From assembly GCF_001045675.1 (NCBI RefSeq), contig NZ_LEKT01000010.1, positions 1 through 64,000 of the forward strand: a stretch of 64,000 nucleotides of DNA. Reading direction: 5' to 3'. The position numbers and the translations under genes are program-made. Source of the stretch: Megasphaera cerevisiae DSM 20462 (GTDB lineage Bacteria > Bacillota > Negativicutes > Veillonellales > Megasphaeraceae). The notes under the pieces were generated by a model. That model was not told the origin of the DNA, searched no databases, and saw only the letters and a program-made list of their open reading frames with translations. Positions 52,331-62,425 of the stretch are shown in pieces. Positions within the stretch are counted from its first letter, which is position 1; each line of letters starts with the position of its first letter.

Positions 52331-53767
52331 ATGAGTGCCACAATAGATCCTGAAGTCCTGCAGCAATTAGTTGCACAGGCTGTAAAACAATTGCAGACAG
52401 AAGGTAGCCGTCCCTGTGCCGCTGCCGCTGCCGCTCCTGCAGCAAAAGAAGAATACGGTGTATTTGAAACGATAGGTGCGGCTATCGACGCATCTGCCGA
52501 AGCACAGCATACGTTGTTGTTTCAGCCACCCCGCACACGTCAGAAATGGGTAGATGTCATTCGCAAGACCTGCCTGAAAAAAGATGTTATGGAAATCATT
52601 TCCCGTATGGCTGTAGAAGAAACCGGCATTGGCCGCTATGAAGATAAAGTCACTAAAAACACGGCAGCTGCCAGATACACACCGGGAATTGAGGATCTGA
52701 TAACGGATGCTCGCACCGGTGATCATGGGATTACCCTATTTGAATATTGCCCGTTTGGTGTTATCGGTGCTATTACACCGACGACAAATCCGACAGAAAC
52801 GATTATCAATAATTCGATCTGCATGATTGCCGGCGGGAATACTGTTGTATTCAGTCCCCATCCTCGTGCCTGCAAGACTTCTATCTTCCTGGTACAGACC
52901 TTAAATAAAGCATTGGTAGAAGCAGGTGCGCCTGATAATATGATCACCATGATCCGCAAACCGACAATTGATGCAACCAACGAAATGATCGACAATCCGA
53001 AGGTGCGTATGCTTGTTGCTACAGGCGGTCCCGGCATTGTAAAGAAAGTATTGTCCTCCGGTAAAAAAGCAATCGGCGCGGGCCCTGGCAATCCACCGGC
53101 TGTTGTCGACGAAACCGCTAATATTGAGCAAGCTGCGCAGGATATCGTAGCTGGCAGCTCCTTCGATAACAATGTGCCTTGCATTGCGGAAAAAGAAGTG
53201 TTTGCTGTAGACACTATTTTTGATTATTTGATGATTAATATGAAAGGTGCCGGCGCATACGAGATCAAAGACCGCAATGTTATCGAACAATTGTGGAGAC
53301 TGGTTTCCAACGAAAAGGGCGGTCCTAAAGTCGAATTCGTTGGCAAATCGGCACAATATATTCTGGACAAAATCGGCATCCAAGTCGATGACTCCAAACG
53401 TCTGATCATTATGGAAGTCAATAAAGATCATCCCTTTGTCCAGACAGAAATGATGATGCCTATTCTGCCCCTCGTACGCTGTGACAATGTCGATCAGGCT
53501 ATTGAATGGGCTCATGAAACAGAACATGGCAACCGTCATAGCGCTATGATGCATTCCACCAATATTACCAAACTGAGCAAGATGGCAAAATTGATGGAAA
53601 CCACTATTTTTGTTAAAAACGGTCCGTCCTTTGCTGGTCTTGGTATCGGCGGGGAAGGCTATCCGACCTTTACGATCGCAGGCCCCACAGGGGAAGGGCT
53701 CACGAGTCCAAAATCCTTCTGCCGCCGTCGTGAATGCGTATTGAAGGATATGTTTAACATCCGTTAA
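52331..53767 (+). CDS. pduP: CoA-acylating aldehyde dehydrogenase (PduP/EutE-like)
   Basis: The 478-residue enzyme oxidises propionaldehyde (or 3-hydroxypropionaldehyde) to acyl-CoA using NAD and CoA. The catalytic Cys lies in FDNNVPCIAEKE at about residue 279, and the NAD-binding loop has VATGGPGIVKKVL. The first ~20 residues (PEVLQQLVAQAVKQLQTE) are a predicted encapsulation helix, followed by an Ala-rich linker. TGGAGG precedes the ATG. Neighbouring PduL and the alcohol dehydrogenase complete the NAD and CoA recycling set. Confidence 0.94.
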   Translation: MSATIDPEVLQQLVAQAVKQLQTEGSRPCAAAAAAPAAKEEYGVFETIGAAIDASAEAQHTLLFQPPRTRQKWVDVIRKTCLKKDVMEIISRMAVEETGIGRYEDKVTKNTAAARYTPGIEDLITDARTGDHGITLFEYCPFGVIGAITPTTNPTETIINNSICMIAGGNTVVFSPHPRACKTSIFLVQTLNKALVEAGAPDNMITMIRKPTIDATNEMIDNPKVRMLVATGGPGIVKKVLSSGKKAIGAGPGNPPAVVDETANIEQAAQDIVAGSSFDNNVPCIAEKEVFAVDTIFDYLMINMKGAGAYEIKDRNVIEQLWRLVSNEKGGPKVEFVGKSAQYILDKIGIQVDDSKRLIIMEVNKDHPFVQTEMMMPILPLVRCDNVDQAIEWAHETEHGNRHSAMMHSTNITKLSKMAKLMETTIFVKNGPSFAGLGIGGEGYPTFTIAGPTGEGLTSPKSFCRRRECVLKDMFNIR

Positions 53768-53782
53768 TTAGGAGGAACGAAT

Positions 53783-54907
53783 ATGGCCATATGCCAAATC
53801 GTAACGAAAGTAATTTCGGGAGAAAACTCACTGGCAACCTTGCAGACCTACCGGAATGAACGGGTATTGATCGTATGCGATAAGTTCCTGAATGATAATG
53901 GTACCATTGAGTTAGTAACCAATAATCTGGATTCGTCCAATACCGTGACCGTCTTTGACGGCACGGTACCGGATCCTACGCTGGGCGTTATTGCCAAGGG
54001 CGTGGAAGCCGCAATTACGCTGCAGCCTACGATTCTTATCGGTTTTGGCGGTGGTGCGGCGATTGACACGGCAAAAGGCGTGGTCTATTTTTCCGTATCC
54101 GGTAAGGCAGTTATAAAAAAACCATCCTTTATTGCCATTCCGACGACTAGCGGCACAGGTTCTGAAATGACAGCTTTTGCCGTATTTACGGATGATCAGG
54201 AAAAACGGAAGATTGCTCTCATCGACGACCTGATGTATGCGGATATTGCCATTCTGGACCCGCATCTGACGCTGACGGTACCGCCGGCTATTACGGCTAA
54301 TACAGGCTTTGACGTCATTACGCATGCAATCGAATCCTATGTGTCCGTTTCTGCCTCTAACTTTACAGACGGCGTTTCCTGTAAAAGCTTTGAAATAGCA
54401 CTGCAGGCCTTGCCGAAATGCTACCATTATGGGGCTAATATAAAAGCCCGTAAGGAAATGCTGACAGCATCCAACCTGGCTGGCACAGCGTTCAACCTGA
54501 GCGGCCTGGGGATGGCACATAGTCTGGCTCATCAGCTGGGCGGCATGCTGCATGTACCGCATGGTCTGGCATGCGCTATCTTCCTGCGGGCCAGTATTGC
54601 TTATAACAGTCAGGACGTTGCTGTAGAGGCCAAATATGCGGATCTGGCATATAAAATAGGTATTGCGCCGCGGACGATGCTGCCAAGCGTTGCCGTGCAG
54701 GCTTTGTGCGCCGTACTCAGCGCGCTCATGGATGACATGAGCATGCCCAAACGGGTATCGGATTTGCCGAAAGCCGTATCACGCAGCGAATACGAAGCGA
54801 TGATTCCGCAGATGGCGGAAAATGCCCTGCAGGATCGGTGCCTCCCGGAAAACCGTCGTCCGCTGACCTATAATGCGGCTGTCGAATTATTAAAAAACGC
54901 ATATTAA
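53783..54907 (+). CDS. pduQ: Iron-dependent alcohol dehydrogenase (PduQ-like)
   Basis: The 374-residue iron-type dehydrogenase has the NAD-site GFGGGAAIDTAKG at about residue 93 and metal-binding His in GMAHSLAHQLGGMLHVPHG. It reduces the aldehyde to alcohol (1-propanol or 1,3-propanediol) and regenerates NAD for the aldehyde dehydrogenase. AGGAGG precedes the ATG. It is the last gene of the microcompartment operon and is followed by a terminator. Confidence 0.93.
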   Translation: MAICQIVTKVISGENSLATLQTYRNERVLIVCDKFLNDNGTIELVTNNLDSSNTVTVFDGTVPDPTLGVIAKGVEAAITLQPTILIGFGGGAAIDTAKGVVYFSVSGKAVIKKPSFIAIPTTSGTGSEMTAFAVFTDDQEKRKIALIDDLMYADIAILDPHLTLTVPPAITANTGFDVITHAIESYVSVSASNFTDGVSCKSFEIALQALPKCYHYGANIKARKEMLTASNLAGTAFNLSGLGMAHSLAHQLGGMLHVPHGLACAIFLRASIAYNSQDVAVEAKYADLAYKIGIAPRTMLPSVAVQALCAVLSALMDDMSMPKRVSDLPKAVSRSEYEAMIPQMAENALQDRCLPENRRPLTYNAAVELLKNAY

Positions 54908-54926
54908 ATGTAATAAATGCCCACAT

Positions 54927-55003
54927 AAAGACTACCGAATAGAAGGGCAGCTTGTTGTCGAATAGGACTACTGGCTGACTTTCATATGCGGTGGTCTTTT
55001 TTT
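54927..55003 (+). terminator. Terminator-like hairpin ending the microcompartment operon
   Basis: Arms AAAGACTACCG (54927-54937) and CGGTGGTCTTT (54989-54999) pair with one G-U and are followed by T up to 55003. The 51-nt loop is long and may fold itself. The rest of the 351-bp gap (55004-55258) is AT-rich leader of the autotransporter gene, without an obvious feature. Confidence 0.6.
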
Positions 55004-55258
55004 ACATGTAAATTCCCGCAAAACATAGTAAATACACATGCATGACCTGAATAAAATGGTTTACAATATAAAATACATAACACGATGAAATAAAATATAT
55101 ATATTATTTACTATTGATTTACAGAGGTATTTCATAATCCGATACATTCCCTGCGTACGATATAAACGATATATATTTAGTTGTAAGAAAATAAGCAGAA
55201 TTCATTACGGCTGAATACATTACTTTATAAACGTATTGGGAATGGAGGATGTAGCAGT

Positions 55259-58200
55259 ATGAATACAGAACATCGTGAAAATGACAACGGAGTATTATTC
55301 GTGGGAGTGACAAGTAAGGGAAAGAAGGGGTCTTGGAAAAAGAAGGCGGCCAATGCCATGCTGGCGGCGCTATTCTGCACTGGGGCAGTTCCCTTTGCCG
55401 TGCAGGCAGAAACCATAGTGTTGACAGATGGGGAATATATTGAAGCCTTGAAACAAGCAGGTGTGGAAGCCGGTACAGTGGGCGACGGAGCGGATACCTT
55501 TTTAGCGTTGGGAACTGGCAGCCTCGTTGATAATAAGGGGCATGGTACAGCGGTCGGAAATAACGCATCGTCGCAAGGAAACAGGGCAACAGCCTTTGGT
55601 GCATTGGCATTCGCTAAAGGTGAAGACGCAACAGCCGTAGGCGGCAGCAGTGAGGCTTCGGCAGCAGGAGCTACGTCCATTGGCGCTTGGAATAGTGCTA
55701 CTCAAGAAAATGCTACCGCGATAGGTTTTCAGAGTCATGCATATGATATAAATGCGTCGTCTTTCGGCGCGAATGCTTATGCATTTGGAGAAAACAGTGT
55801 AGCATTAGGACAGGCAAGCGAAACTGCCATATCGGAGGATAATGTCGTTTCTGTCGGTAAATCCGGCACCGATGGCTTTACCCGCCGCGTTATCAATATA
55901 GCAGACGGGATCAGGGATACGGATGCGGCTACAATAGGACAGACGGTTACATATGACCGGAATGCAGATGGTTCTGTCAATAAACGTTCTGTTACGTTTG
56001 CCGGCGTGACGGACGACAAGGGACATAATGCAGGAACAAAGCTGAAAAATGTAGATGATATCGTCATGAATACGACGAATTTTTTCAATGGCAAAGCGGA
56101 ACAGCACAGCTTCCAGGAAGCAGGATTGATTCCTGGCATAGCACATAATAAGTACAGTACGGCTGTTGGCTATGGCAGTGAGGTAGAAGAAAATGTAACC
56201 ATGAGCGCGGCCTTTGGGGCGGGAGCTGCTGTCAGTCAGGCTATCGTAGACGGCGAGTACGCACCCGTAGAACGGTCTCTTGCTCTGGGGCAGGGGGCAC
56301 GTGTCAGTGCCAGCAAGAGCGTGGCTATTGGTCAGGGAAGCAACGTGGGCAAAGATGACAGCATCGCCGTTGGACAGGGGTCTGCGGTACAGTCTATCAA
56401 TGGCATAGCCATCGGTAAAGTTGCTAAGATTGGTACGGGAGCAGAAAACAGCATTGCTATTGGTAGCCCGATCCAGGAAACCGAAGGCGGTCTTGGCGGC
56501 GGCCATCAGTTTAGTGTCGGTTCTGGCGCTAAGAACAGCACGGTTGTAGGGATTGCGGCCTATAGCGGTGGTGAATCTGGATCGGCCTTTGGCCAGGGGG
56601 CCATGGTTCAAGGCGGGGCCGCTAAGAGCACGGCGTTAGGTGCCGGGTCTTCAGTAACGACTGTGAATTCTGTTGCCTTAGGCGCTGATAGCAGCGTTGG
56701 ACAATCGGATGTGCCGGATACCGATATCCATGGTGTTGTGTCCGTCGGCAAATCTGGCACAGATGGATTTACACGCCGCATCATCAATGTAGCTGTTGGT
56801 CGTATCGAAACCGGATCTCATGATGCCGTAACCGGTGGGCAGCTGGCCGCCGCTGGCATCGTGCCGGGGACGGTGGATGCCGCTGCAGCGGCAGGCCTGG
56901 CTCTTGGTGAAGGAAGTTATGTGAAATATCAGCAAAGCACGGCTGTCGGCAATGGCAGCCAGATCCATGCCGCTTATGGTGTGGCCGTCGGGAAGGATAG
57001 CACGATTGGATCTGCTTTCGGCACCGTCATTGGACAGGGCAGTATGATCGGAGAAAATGTAGCCTATAGTACGCTGGTTGGTCAGGGCAGCTCCATCACG
57101 GTGAAAAATTCCGGATTCCAAGGCTATAGCACCCTTATAGGACAGGGAAGCAGTATCAACAATGCCAGCTATGCGACTATCGTTGGATCTAAGAGCAACG
57201 TTACAGGGACTAACGGTGTGGCTTTGGGTTATCAGAGTTTTGCCGATGCATATAACACTGTGGCGCTTGGGGCGGACAGCGTCGCGAAATCAGATGCCGT
57301 CGTTTCCGTAGGCCATAAAGGCGGTGATAAAAAAGCGGATGGCACTACTTATGAAACAGATTTGCAGCGCCGTATTACTAATGTAAAAGACGGCAGAGAT
57401 GACAATGATGCGGCCAATATGAAACAAGTCAATGCCGTAAAGGATAGTGTCATTGACTTGGATGCCCTGACAGTGAAATATGATGATGCGACAAAACAGA
57501 GTATTACTGTTGGAGGAGCCAAACTGCAAAATGTAGGCGATATCCAGATGGGTACTCAGACCTCCACCTTTGCTGGCGCCGGCTTGGTAAACGGCAAGGT
57601 GTATGCCGCTAAAGACGGTTGGACGGAAAACGGTGCGGCAGATACGAAGTCTGCGGCTATTGGAAAGGGCAGCAGCGTACGCGGCGCTGGCAGCTTGTCG
57701 GTTGGGAATGGCGCATCGGTCAATACAGCGAATGCCAACGTAGACGCAGGCTGGGATGCCTTTCAGAATGCGCAGGGGACAGCAATCGGTGTAAATGCCA
57801 ATGTAACCGGTGTACAAAGTACAGCTGTCGGCTATGGTGCTAAAGCCACTAAAAACCAATCCGTTGCCGCCGGTAATCAGGCACAGGCGACCGAAAACGG
57901 CGGCGCGGCATTTGGGCAAAATGCGGTTGTCAATGCAGTTAAAGGCACTGCTCTTGGTCTTGGTGCCAGCGTGGGAACAGGTGCCGATAACTCGGTGGCC
58001 CTCGGTGCCGGCAGCGTCGTATTCAAATCCGATCTTCTTGCAAGCGATATCCACGGTATCGTATCCGTCGGCAAGAGCAATGCGACACGCCGCATTATTA
58101 ACCTATCGGATGGTGTCAAGAATACCGATGCTGTCAATATGAAACAGCTCAACGGCATAAAAGATTCCGTGACGGGCTTGGCTGACGGAGCGGTGCTGTA

Positions 58201-59779
58201 CGATCAGACCAATGATGAAAATGGTAAGATTGTTGTAGATAAAACAAATGTAACCTTTAATAAAGGCGGCGCAGGTACAACCCTCAAAAATGTGGCTGAC
58301 ATTGAACTAGCCGGCAAGAGTTTGGTCGGTGCCGGCGTGGTGGCAGGAACCTTGGGAAGCGAATATACCTCTCATGCGCTGGCTTTGGGTGTGAACAGCG
58401 TTGTGGCGGATGGATATGGTACGGCGGTGGGTGATGGTGCCTCGACTGACGGTGCCCAGGCTTCGGCCTTTGGCGCATCGGCCAAAGCGAACGGCATGAA
58501 CGCGACGGCAGTAGGCGGTACCAGCAGTGCCGGTGCCAAAGGCGCTACTGTCGTAGGGGCGCAGAGTGGTGTCAGTAATGCCTATGGTACGGCTATCGGT
58601 CAGGACAGCCACGTATATGCGGAAAAAGCCTCGGCTTTTGGTGCCAATACCTGGGCATACGGTGCGGGAAGCGTGGCACTCGGTCAGGGCAGCCGTACTT
58701 CGACGACGGATACGAATGTAATCTCTGTCGGTAATTCCACCGGACTGGGTGATGCTATTACGCGCCGCGTTATCAATGTAGCGGACGGCATCGATCTTCA
58801 CGATGCTGCTACGGTAGGGCAAATCCAGAAAATAACGGGTGTCGACGTTGCCAAGGGAAATGTTGTACAGTATGATTCTGATGGAAACCTCAATGTTGCG
58901 AAAGGAGACAGCGGGTTAAAGGTCAATGATGAAAGCTCATCCATCAGTCATGGCAATAATTCCGTGACCGCCAATAAAGACAGTGTGATCATTTCTTCTG
59001 GCACCAATGGAATCAAGGTGACAGAAAATGGCAACACCATTACAGGTGATACGACGGTACATGGGGATCTCAATGTGACAGGAACGATCAACGGTACGAA
59101 TATTTCTGATATTACCGGTGCGGTACAAGATGTATCGGGACTGAAAAAAATTGTCGGGACCGATAAAATCGACGTCAAGGGCACGGACGGCAAGGTTGCG
59201 GAGACCCTTACGGGAGCGGTCAACGCCAATGCCGCTAAAATAGGCGATACAACTAAACTGGAAGTTATTACGGGAAAAAACGATTCGTCTGTAACGGACG
59301 CCGCCCTGGCAAACCATGAAGCTATCAATACGGAAACGGATGCCCTTCAGGCTGCGGATACCGAGCTTTGGAAGGGTGTGGACTCCCTTGGCCGCAGCGT
59401 GCATCAGTTGGGTGAAGAAGTAGACAGTGTCGGCGCTATTTCCGCTGCCTTGGCGGGGCTTCATCCGCTGCCTTTCGAAGGCGCTTCCAAATTCCAGCTC
59501 AGCGCGGCTGTCGGTACCTACGACGGCACGCAGGCGGCTGCCCTCGGCTGATTCTATCGTCCCAGCAGAGCGGTTCTCCTGTCTCTCGGGGCATCGCATT
59601 CCTTTGGCAGCGGCAGTAAGACTGCGGCAAATTTCGGCGTTACCTTTGGCATAGGACAAGGGTCTGAAACGCCGCCGGTCATAGAAGAATCCAATGAAAC
59701 ACAAAAACAAGTCGCAGATTTGAAAGACGAGATCGCAGTACTGAAAGCAGAATTAGAAGCCATGAAAAAGGCCCAATAA
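55259..59779 (+). pseudogene. YadA-type trimeric autotransporter with in-frame TGA in the membrane anchor
   Basis: The ATG follows TGGAGGATG. An extended signal peptide (residues 1-~50, ending FAVQAETI) precedes long head regions made of 14-residue YadA repeats (AxGxxAxAxG). There are five neck-like units around VSVGKSG(T)DGFTRR. Collagen- or host-binding adhesion is typical. A coiled stalk and the YadA anchor follow, and the frame meets TGA at 59549-59551 inside the anchor (after AAALG). The same frame continues (FYRPSRAVLLSLGAS, NFGVTFGIGQG) for 75 residues to TAA at 59777-59779. Without readthrough the last membrane strands are missing. The tail ends in a coiled-coil segment (KQVADLKDEIAVLKAELEAM) beyond the barrel, which would lie in the periplasm. 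Confidence 0.88.
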
Positions 59780-59871
59780 GATCATTTCTTCTGTATGACA
59801 CAAAAGCCGTCAGGCAGGCATGCCTGGTGGTTTTTTGTGTATATAAGGAAAAAATTAAATGTAAAAAATAC

Positions 59872-59899
59872 TTGACGAACCATGTATTTATGGTATAAT
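59872..59899 (+). promoter_or_regulatory. Promoter of the tRNA-Leu gene
   Basis: TTGACG (59872-59877) and TATAAT (59894-59899) are separated by 16 bp. They lie 36 bp before the tRNA 5' end. Confidence 0.75.
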
Positions 59900-59934
59900 T
59901 AATTTCGTGCCAAGGAACAGGACATGTAAAATAT

Positions 59935-60018
59935 GCCGGAGTGGCGGAATGGCAGACGCACCTGACTCAAAATCAGACGGGTAACACCGTGTGGGTTCAA
60001 GTCCCACCTCCGGCACCA
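59935..60018 (+). tRNA. tRNA-Leu (anticodon CAA)
   Basis: The acceptor stem GCCGGAG pairs with CTCCGGC (60008-60014), and the gene encodes its own CCA (60016-60018). The anticodon loop is CTCAAAA, giving anticodon CAA. The T arm GGGTTCAAGTCCC is canonical. The long variable arm is typical of Leu tRNA. The last pair of the anticodon stem (C-A) is a mismatch. An integrated element begins immediately downstream. Confidence 0.93.
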
Positions 60019-60024
60019 TAGAGT

Positions 60025-60052
60025 AAAATAGCACCCTGCGGGGTGTTATTTT
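60025..60052 (+). terminator. Terminator of the tRNA-Leu gene
   Basis: Arms starting AAAATAGCACC (from 60025) and ending GGTGTTATTTT (to 60052) pair with one G-U. The T-rich sequence continues. It lies 6 bp after the CCA. Confidence 0.7.
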
Positions 60053-60055
60053 TAT

Positions 60056-60101
60056 TTGACAACATTTAATTATGTGTGTGTTGACAACATTTTGACAACA
60101 T
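60056..60101 (+). repeat. Three direct repeats TTGACAACAT, putative integrase arm sites
   Basis: The decamer occurs at 60056-60065, 60081-60090 and 60092-60101. It lies between the tRNA 3' end and the integrase. Tyrosine integrases of phages and ICEs use such repeats as arm-type sites. The core attachment site would be in the tRNA 3' end, but the other attachment end lies outside the window. Confidence 0.6.
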
Positions 60102-61181
60102 CACGAAAGTATTTTCTCTAACTTATCCACGGCGTCGTACTCAAGTATTGGTGTAAGATGTGAATAGGTATCCATGGTTTCATTAAATGATGCGTGCCCC
60201 AGTCGTGTTTGAATGACTTTGAAATTAACACCGGCTTCAATAAGGAGCGTTGCGTGGGTATGCCTCGTTCCGTGCATGGAAAACGCTGGTTTACCGATTG
60301 CTGTAGCATATTTTTTGCAAAGTGCTGACGCATATGTTGGATACGTGGGGTTTCCTTTCTCACCTGGAAATACCAAATCATTATTGATCCATTCATATGT
60401 TGATAGCATTCGTTCTTTTATGGTTATGGAGTGTTTCTTTAACTCTGCCATCGTTTCAGTATCAATTTTAATAGAACGCTTAGACGAGGCATTTTTGGTT
60501 GATTTTGATAGTATAATATCATTGCCGGCACGAATCACGGTTTGTTCTACTGTAATAGTTTGTTTTTTAAAATCAACGTTACTCCATGCAAGACCAAGAA
60601 GTTCTGATCGGCGCAGTCCGGACGCAAACGCAAGCTTAAAAAAGGCATGGTGCTTCTCGTTCTTGATAACAGACAAAAACTTTTTCACTTCATCGGCTGA
60701 CAGTGTAACTGTTTCATGGGTTTTCACTAATTTTGGCTTTTTAACTTTTGCGACAACGTTTTTACCTATTAGCTCATCGTTAACGGCCTGTTTGATCATA
60801 GCGTTAAGTACGGTATAGATAGCGGATGGTTCGTGAAGACAGCTTTTTTTCAAGTTTTATATCTAATAATCACCGTACCATCATCACCGTTAATTCACAT
60901 AGCTTCACATTACCCATTAGCGGCAGAATATGATTATTTATGATGTGTTTGTAGCTATTTATTGTCACAGGGGGTATGGTTGGTTCCTTTATACGCAGCC
61001 ATTCCCGTGCCCATTCAGCAATCGTGATATTTGCATTGAAATTGGCTACATTATTCGATTGTTTTTTATATGCATCACATTTTTCTTGCGTCTCAGTTCG
61101 TGTGCGGCCATAAAAATACTTACGCTTTCCGTTAATAGTGATAGTATAGCGGCCGTCGGTACGTTTTTTTAATTTTGGCAT
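60101..61181 (-). pseudogene. int: Tyrosine integrase with nonsense and frameshift lesions
   Basis: The N-terminal part starts at 61181 (MPKLKKRTDGR) with an arm-binding domain and SAM-like core-binding domain, and stops at a TGA at 60870. Beyond the TGA the same frame continues with LLDIKLEKKLSSRTIRY. It is then out of frame with the catalytic domain (YTVLNAMIKQAV), as if one AT of an ATAT step were lost near 60820. The catalytic domain keeps Arg (SGLRRSELLGL), HxxR (HGTRHTHATLL) and the Tyr (DTYSHLT). Full length would be about 360 residues. With two lesions the element cannot excise using this integrase. Confidence 0.85.
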
Positions 61182-61345
61182 AATAAAATCAGATCCTTTT
61201 ACATGTAGTAGAATAGGGGCTGACATGGTATACTATATAGGTAATCAGCCCATTTTGATAGGTGGTGCGATTATATTGGCCGTCTGGTACTTGGTAATAC
61301 CTTCGGCACTGTCCCGTGTCCTGTTTGAAGCAGGATGCGGGATTT

Positions 61346-62086
61346 TTATTTTATAATTTGAATATAGTGGTTTAGTTCTGCTTTTTCATATTCCGCAATG
61401 AGAGAGATTAATTCCCCCGGATCTTTGCTGTGAGTATGGTATGCGTCAAAACATTCGTAGTATTTGCGGCGATCGGTGAATTTGATATCAACAGGAAGCA
61501 AACCGTTTTTTATAAGCTCAAAATTTAGCAGCAGTCGACCTGTTCTTCCATTGCCATCAATAAAAGGATGTATAGATTCAAATTCAAGATGCAGCAGCGC
61601 AACAGCTTCAATAATATGCAATGTTTGTTTCCATTTTTCATAGTGCTGCATAAGCTGTTCAATGGAAGGCTGTACCAGGTAAGGCTGTGGTGGAGTGTGC
61701 TTTGCGCCCAGAATGCGAACAGGTACATTTCGATATGTGCCGCGATTTTCCCGATCATTCATAAGAACAAGAGAATGAATTGTTTTGATTGTTTGTTCTG
61801 TCAGCGGAGCGTTGTGGGATGCCAGATCAATAATATAATAAAAAGCATCTTTGAATCCAATGACATCCAGATGGTCACGCAGTGGCTTTTCTGCAATCGT
61901 AATACCTTCCTGTAAAATCAAAGCGGTTTCACGTAATGTCAGGGTGTTTCCCTCAATGGCATTTGAATTATAGGTTGTTTCAATCACAAATTCATCACGA
62001 AGTCTCTGTAATTCTGCTGTGTTTAATGGGCGCAAATTCCGCAGTTTATTTTTTAAACTGTCTATTTCTTTTAAAATAGGTTGCAT
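61346..62086 (-). CDS. Fic-domain protein (AMPylation-type), inhibitory motif at N-terminus
   Basis: The 246-residue protein carries the Fic catalytic motif HPFIDGNGRTGRLLLN at about residue 190 and the inhibitory helix motif SNAIEGN at about residue 40, so it is a class II Fic protein with self-inhibition. The ATG at 62086 lies 7 nt after AAAGGAA; the frame is open upstream to 62122 without a better site. Such proteins AMPylate target proteins and are common cargo of mobile elements. No antitoxin partner is adjacent. The target is unknown. Confidence 0.88.
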   Translation of the reverse strand: MQPILKEIDSLKNKLRNLRPLNTAELQRLRDEFVIETTYNSNAIEGNTLTLRETALILQEGITIAEKPLRDHLDVIGFKDAFYYIIDLASHNAPLTEQTIKTIHSLVLMNDRENRGTYRNVPVRILGAKHTPPQPYLVQPSIEQLMQHYEKWKQTLHIIEAVALLHLEFESIHPFIDGNGRTGRLLLNFELIKNGLLPVDIKFTDRRKYYECFDAYHTHSKDPGELISLIAEYEKAELNHYIQIIK

Positions 62087-62182
62087 GTGGTGATTCCTTT
62101 CTACCGTATCCATATTTTTCAATAAAGTACGATTTTTGTTTCTATTCTGAGTTATAAATATATTGACAGTACTGCCATCGTT

Positions 62183-62217
62183 ATACCATCATCGTGATGC
62201 CGACATGATGATGGTAT
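62183..62217. repeat. Perfect inverted repeat between the Fic gene and the small ORF
   Basis: Arms ATACCATCATC (62183-62193) and GATGATGGTAT (62207-62217) flank 13 nt. Only TTT follows on the plus strand, so it may be a weak terminator or a protein site. It lies in 62087-62266, which otherwise contains only AT-rich DNA. Confidence 0.5.
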
Positions 62218-62266
62218 TTTCATTTGTATTTAAAAAAAATTACAATTTTTTCTGTTGGTCTAATTT

Positions 62267-62425
62267 TTATCTAACATATTCCATATCTGTTGCTAGAATA
62301 GGGGGCATATTATCCATAATTTCAGCAATTGAATGCATGCGCCCATTCTTAAAACCAAGATGTAACTCTGTAGTATATTGATACATTAATAAATTAAATT
62401 TTTCAATATTTGATAATTCTTTCAT
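62267..62425 (-). CDS. Small ORF (52 aa) overlapping the ImmA-like gene
   Basis: This short ORF starts at 62425 inside the end of the ImmA-like gene (23-bp overlap) and ends at TAA at 62267. It encodes a mostly polar protein (start MKELSNIEKFNLLMYQYTT). The overlap and orientation are typical of compact mobile-element genes. No family is recognised. Confidence 0.5.
   Translation of the reverse strand: MKELSNIEKFNLLMYQYTTELHLGFKNGRMHSIAEIMDNMPPILATDMEYVR

Noticed and set aside
55500-58800. Repeated DNA of the autotransporter as a CRISPR or tandem repeat array
   Set aside because: The repeats are in-frame YadA head units that differ in DNA sequence and have no constant repeat/spacer pattern.
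59549-59551. TGA as a selenocysteine codon
   Set aside because: The site is a structural anchor strand, the typical residue is aromatic, and no SECIS-like hairpin directly after the codon was recognised; a nonsense change is simpler.
61225-61356. 43-codon hydrophobic plus-strand ORF between integrase and Fic
   Set aside because: A plausible AGGGG site precedes it, but its 3' half runs through an imperfect hairpin with a T-rich tail and no homologue is recognised; evidence is too weak for a gene call.
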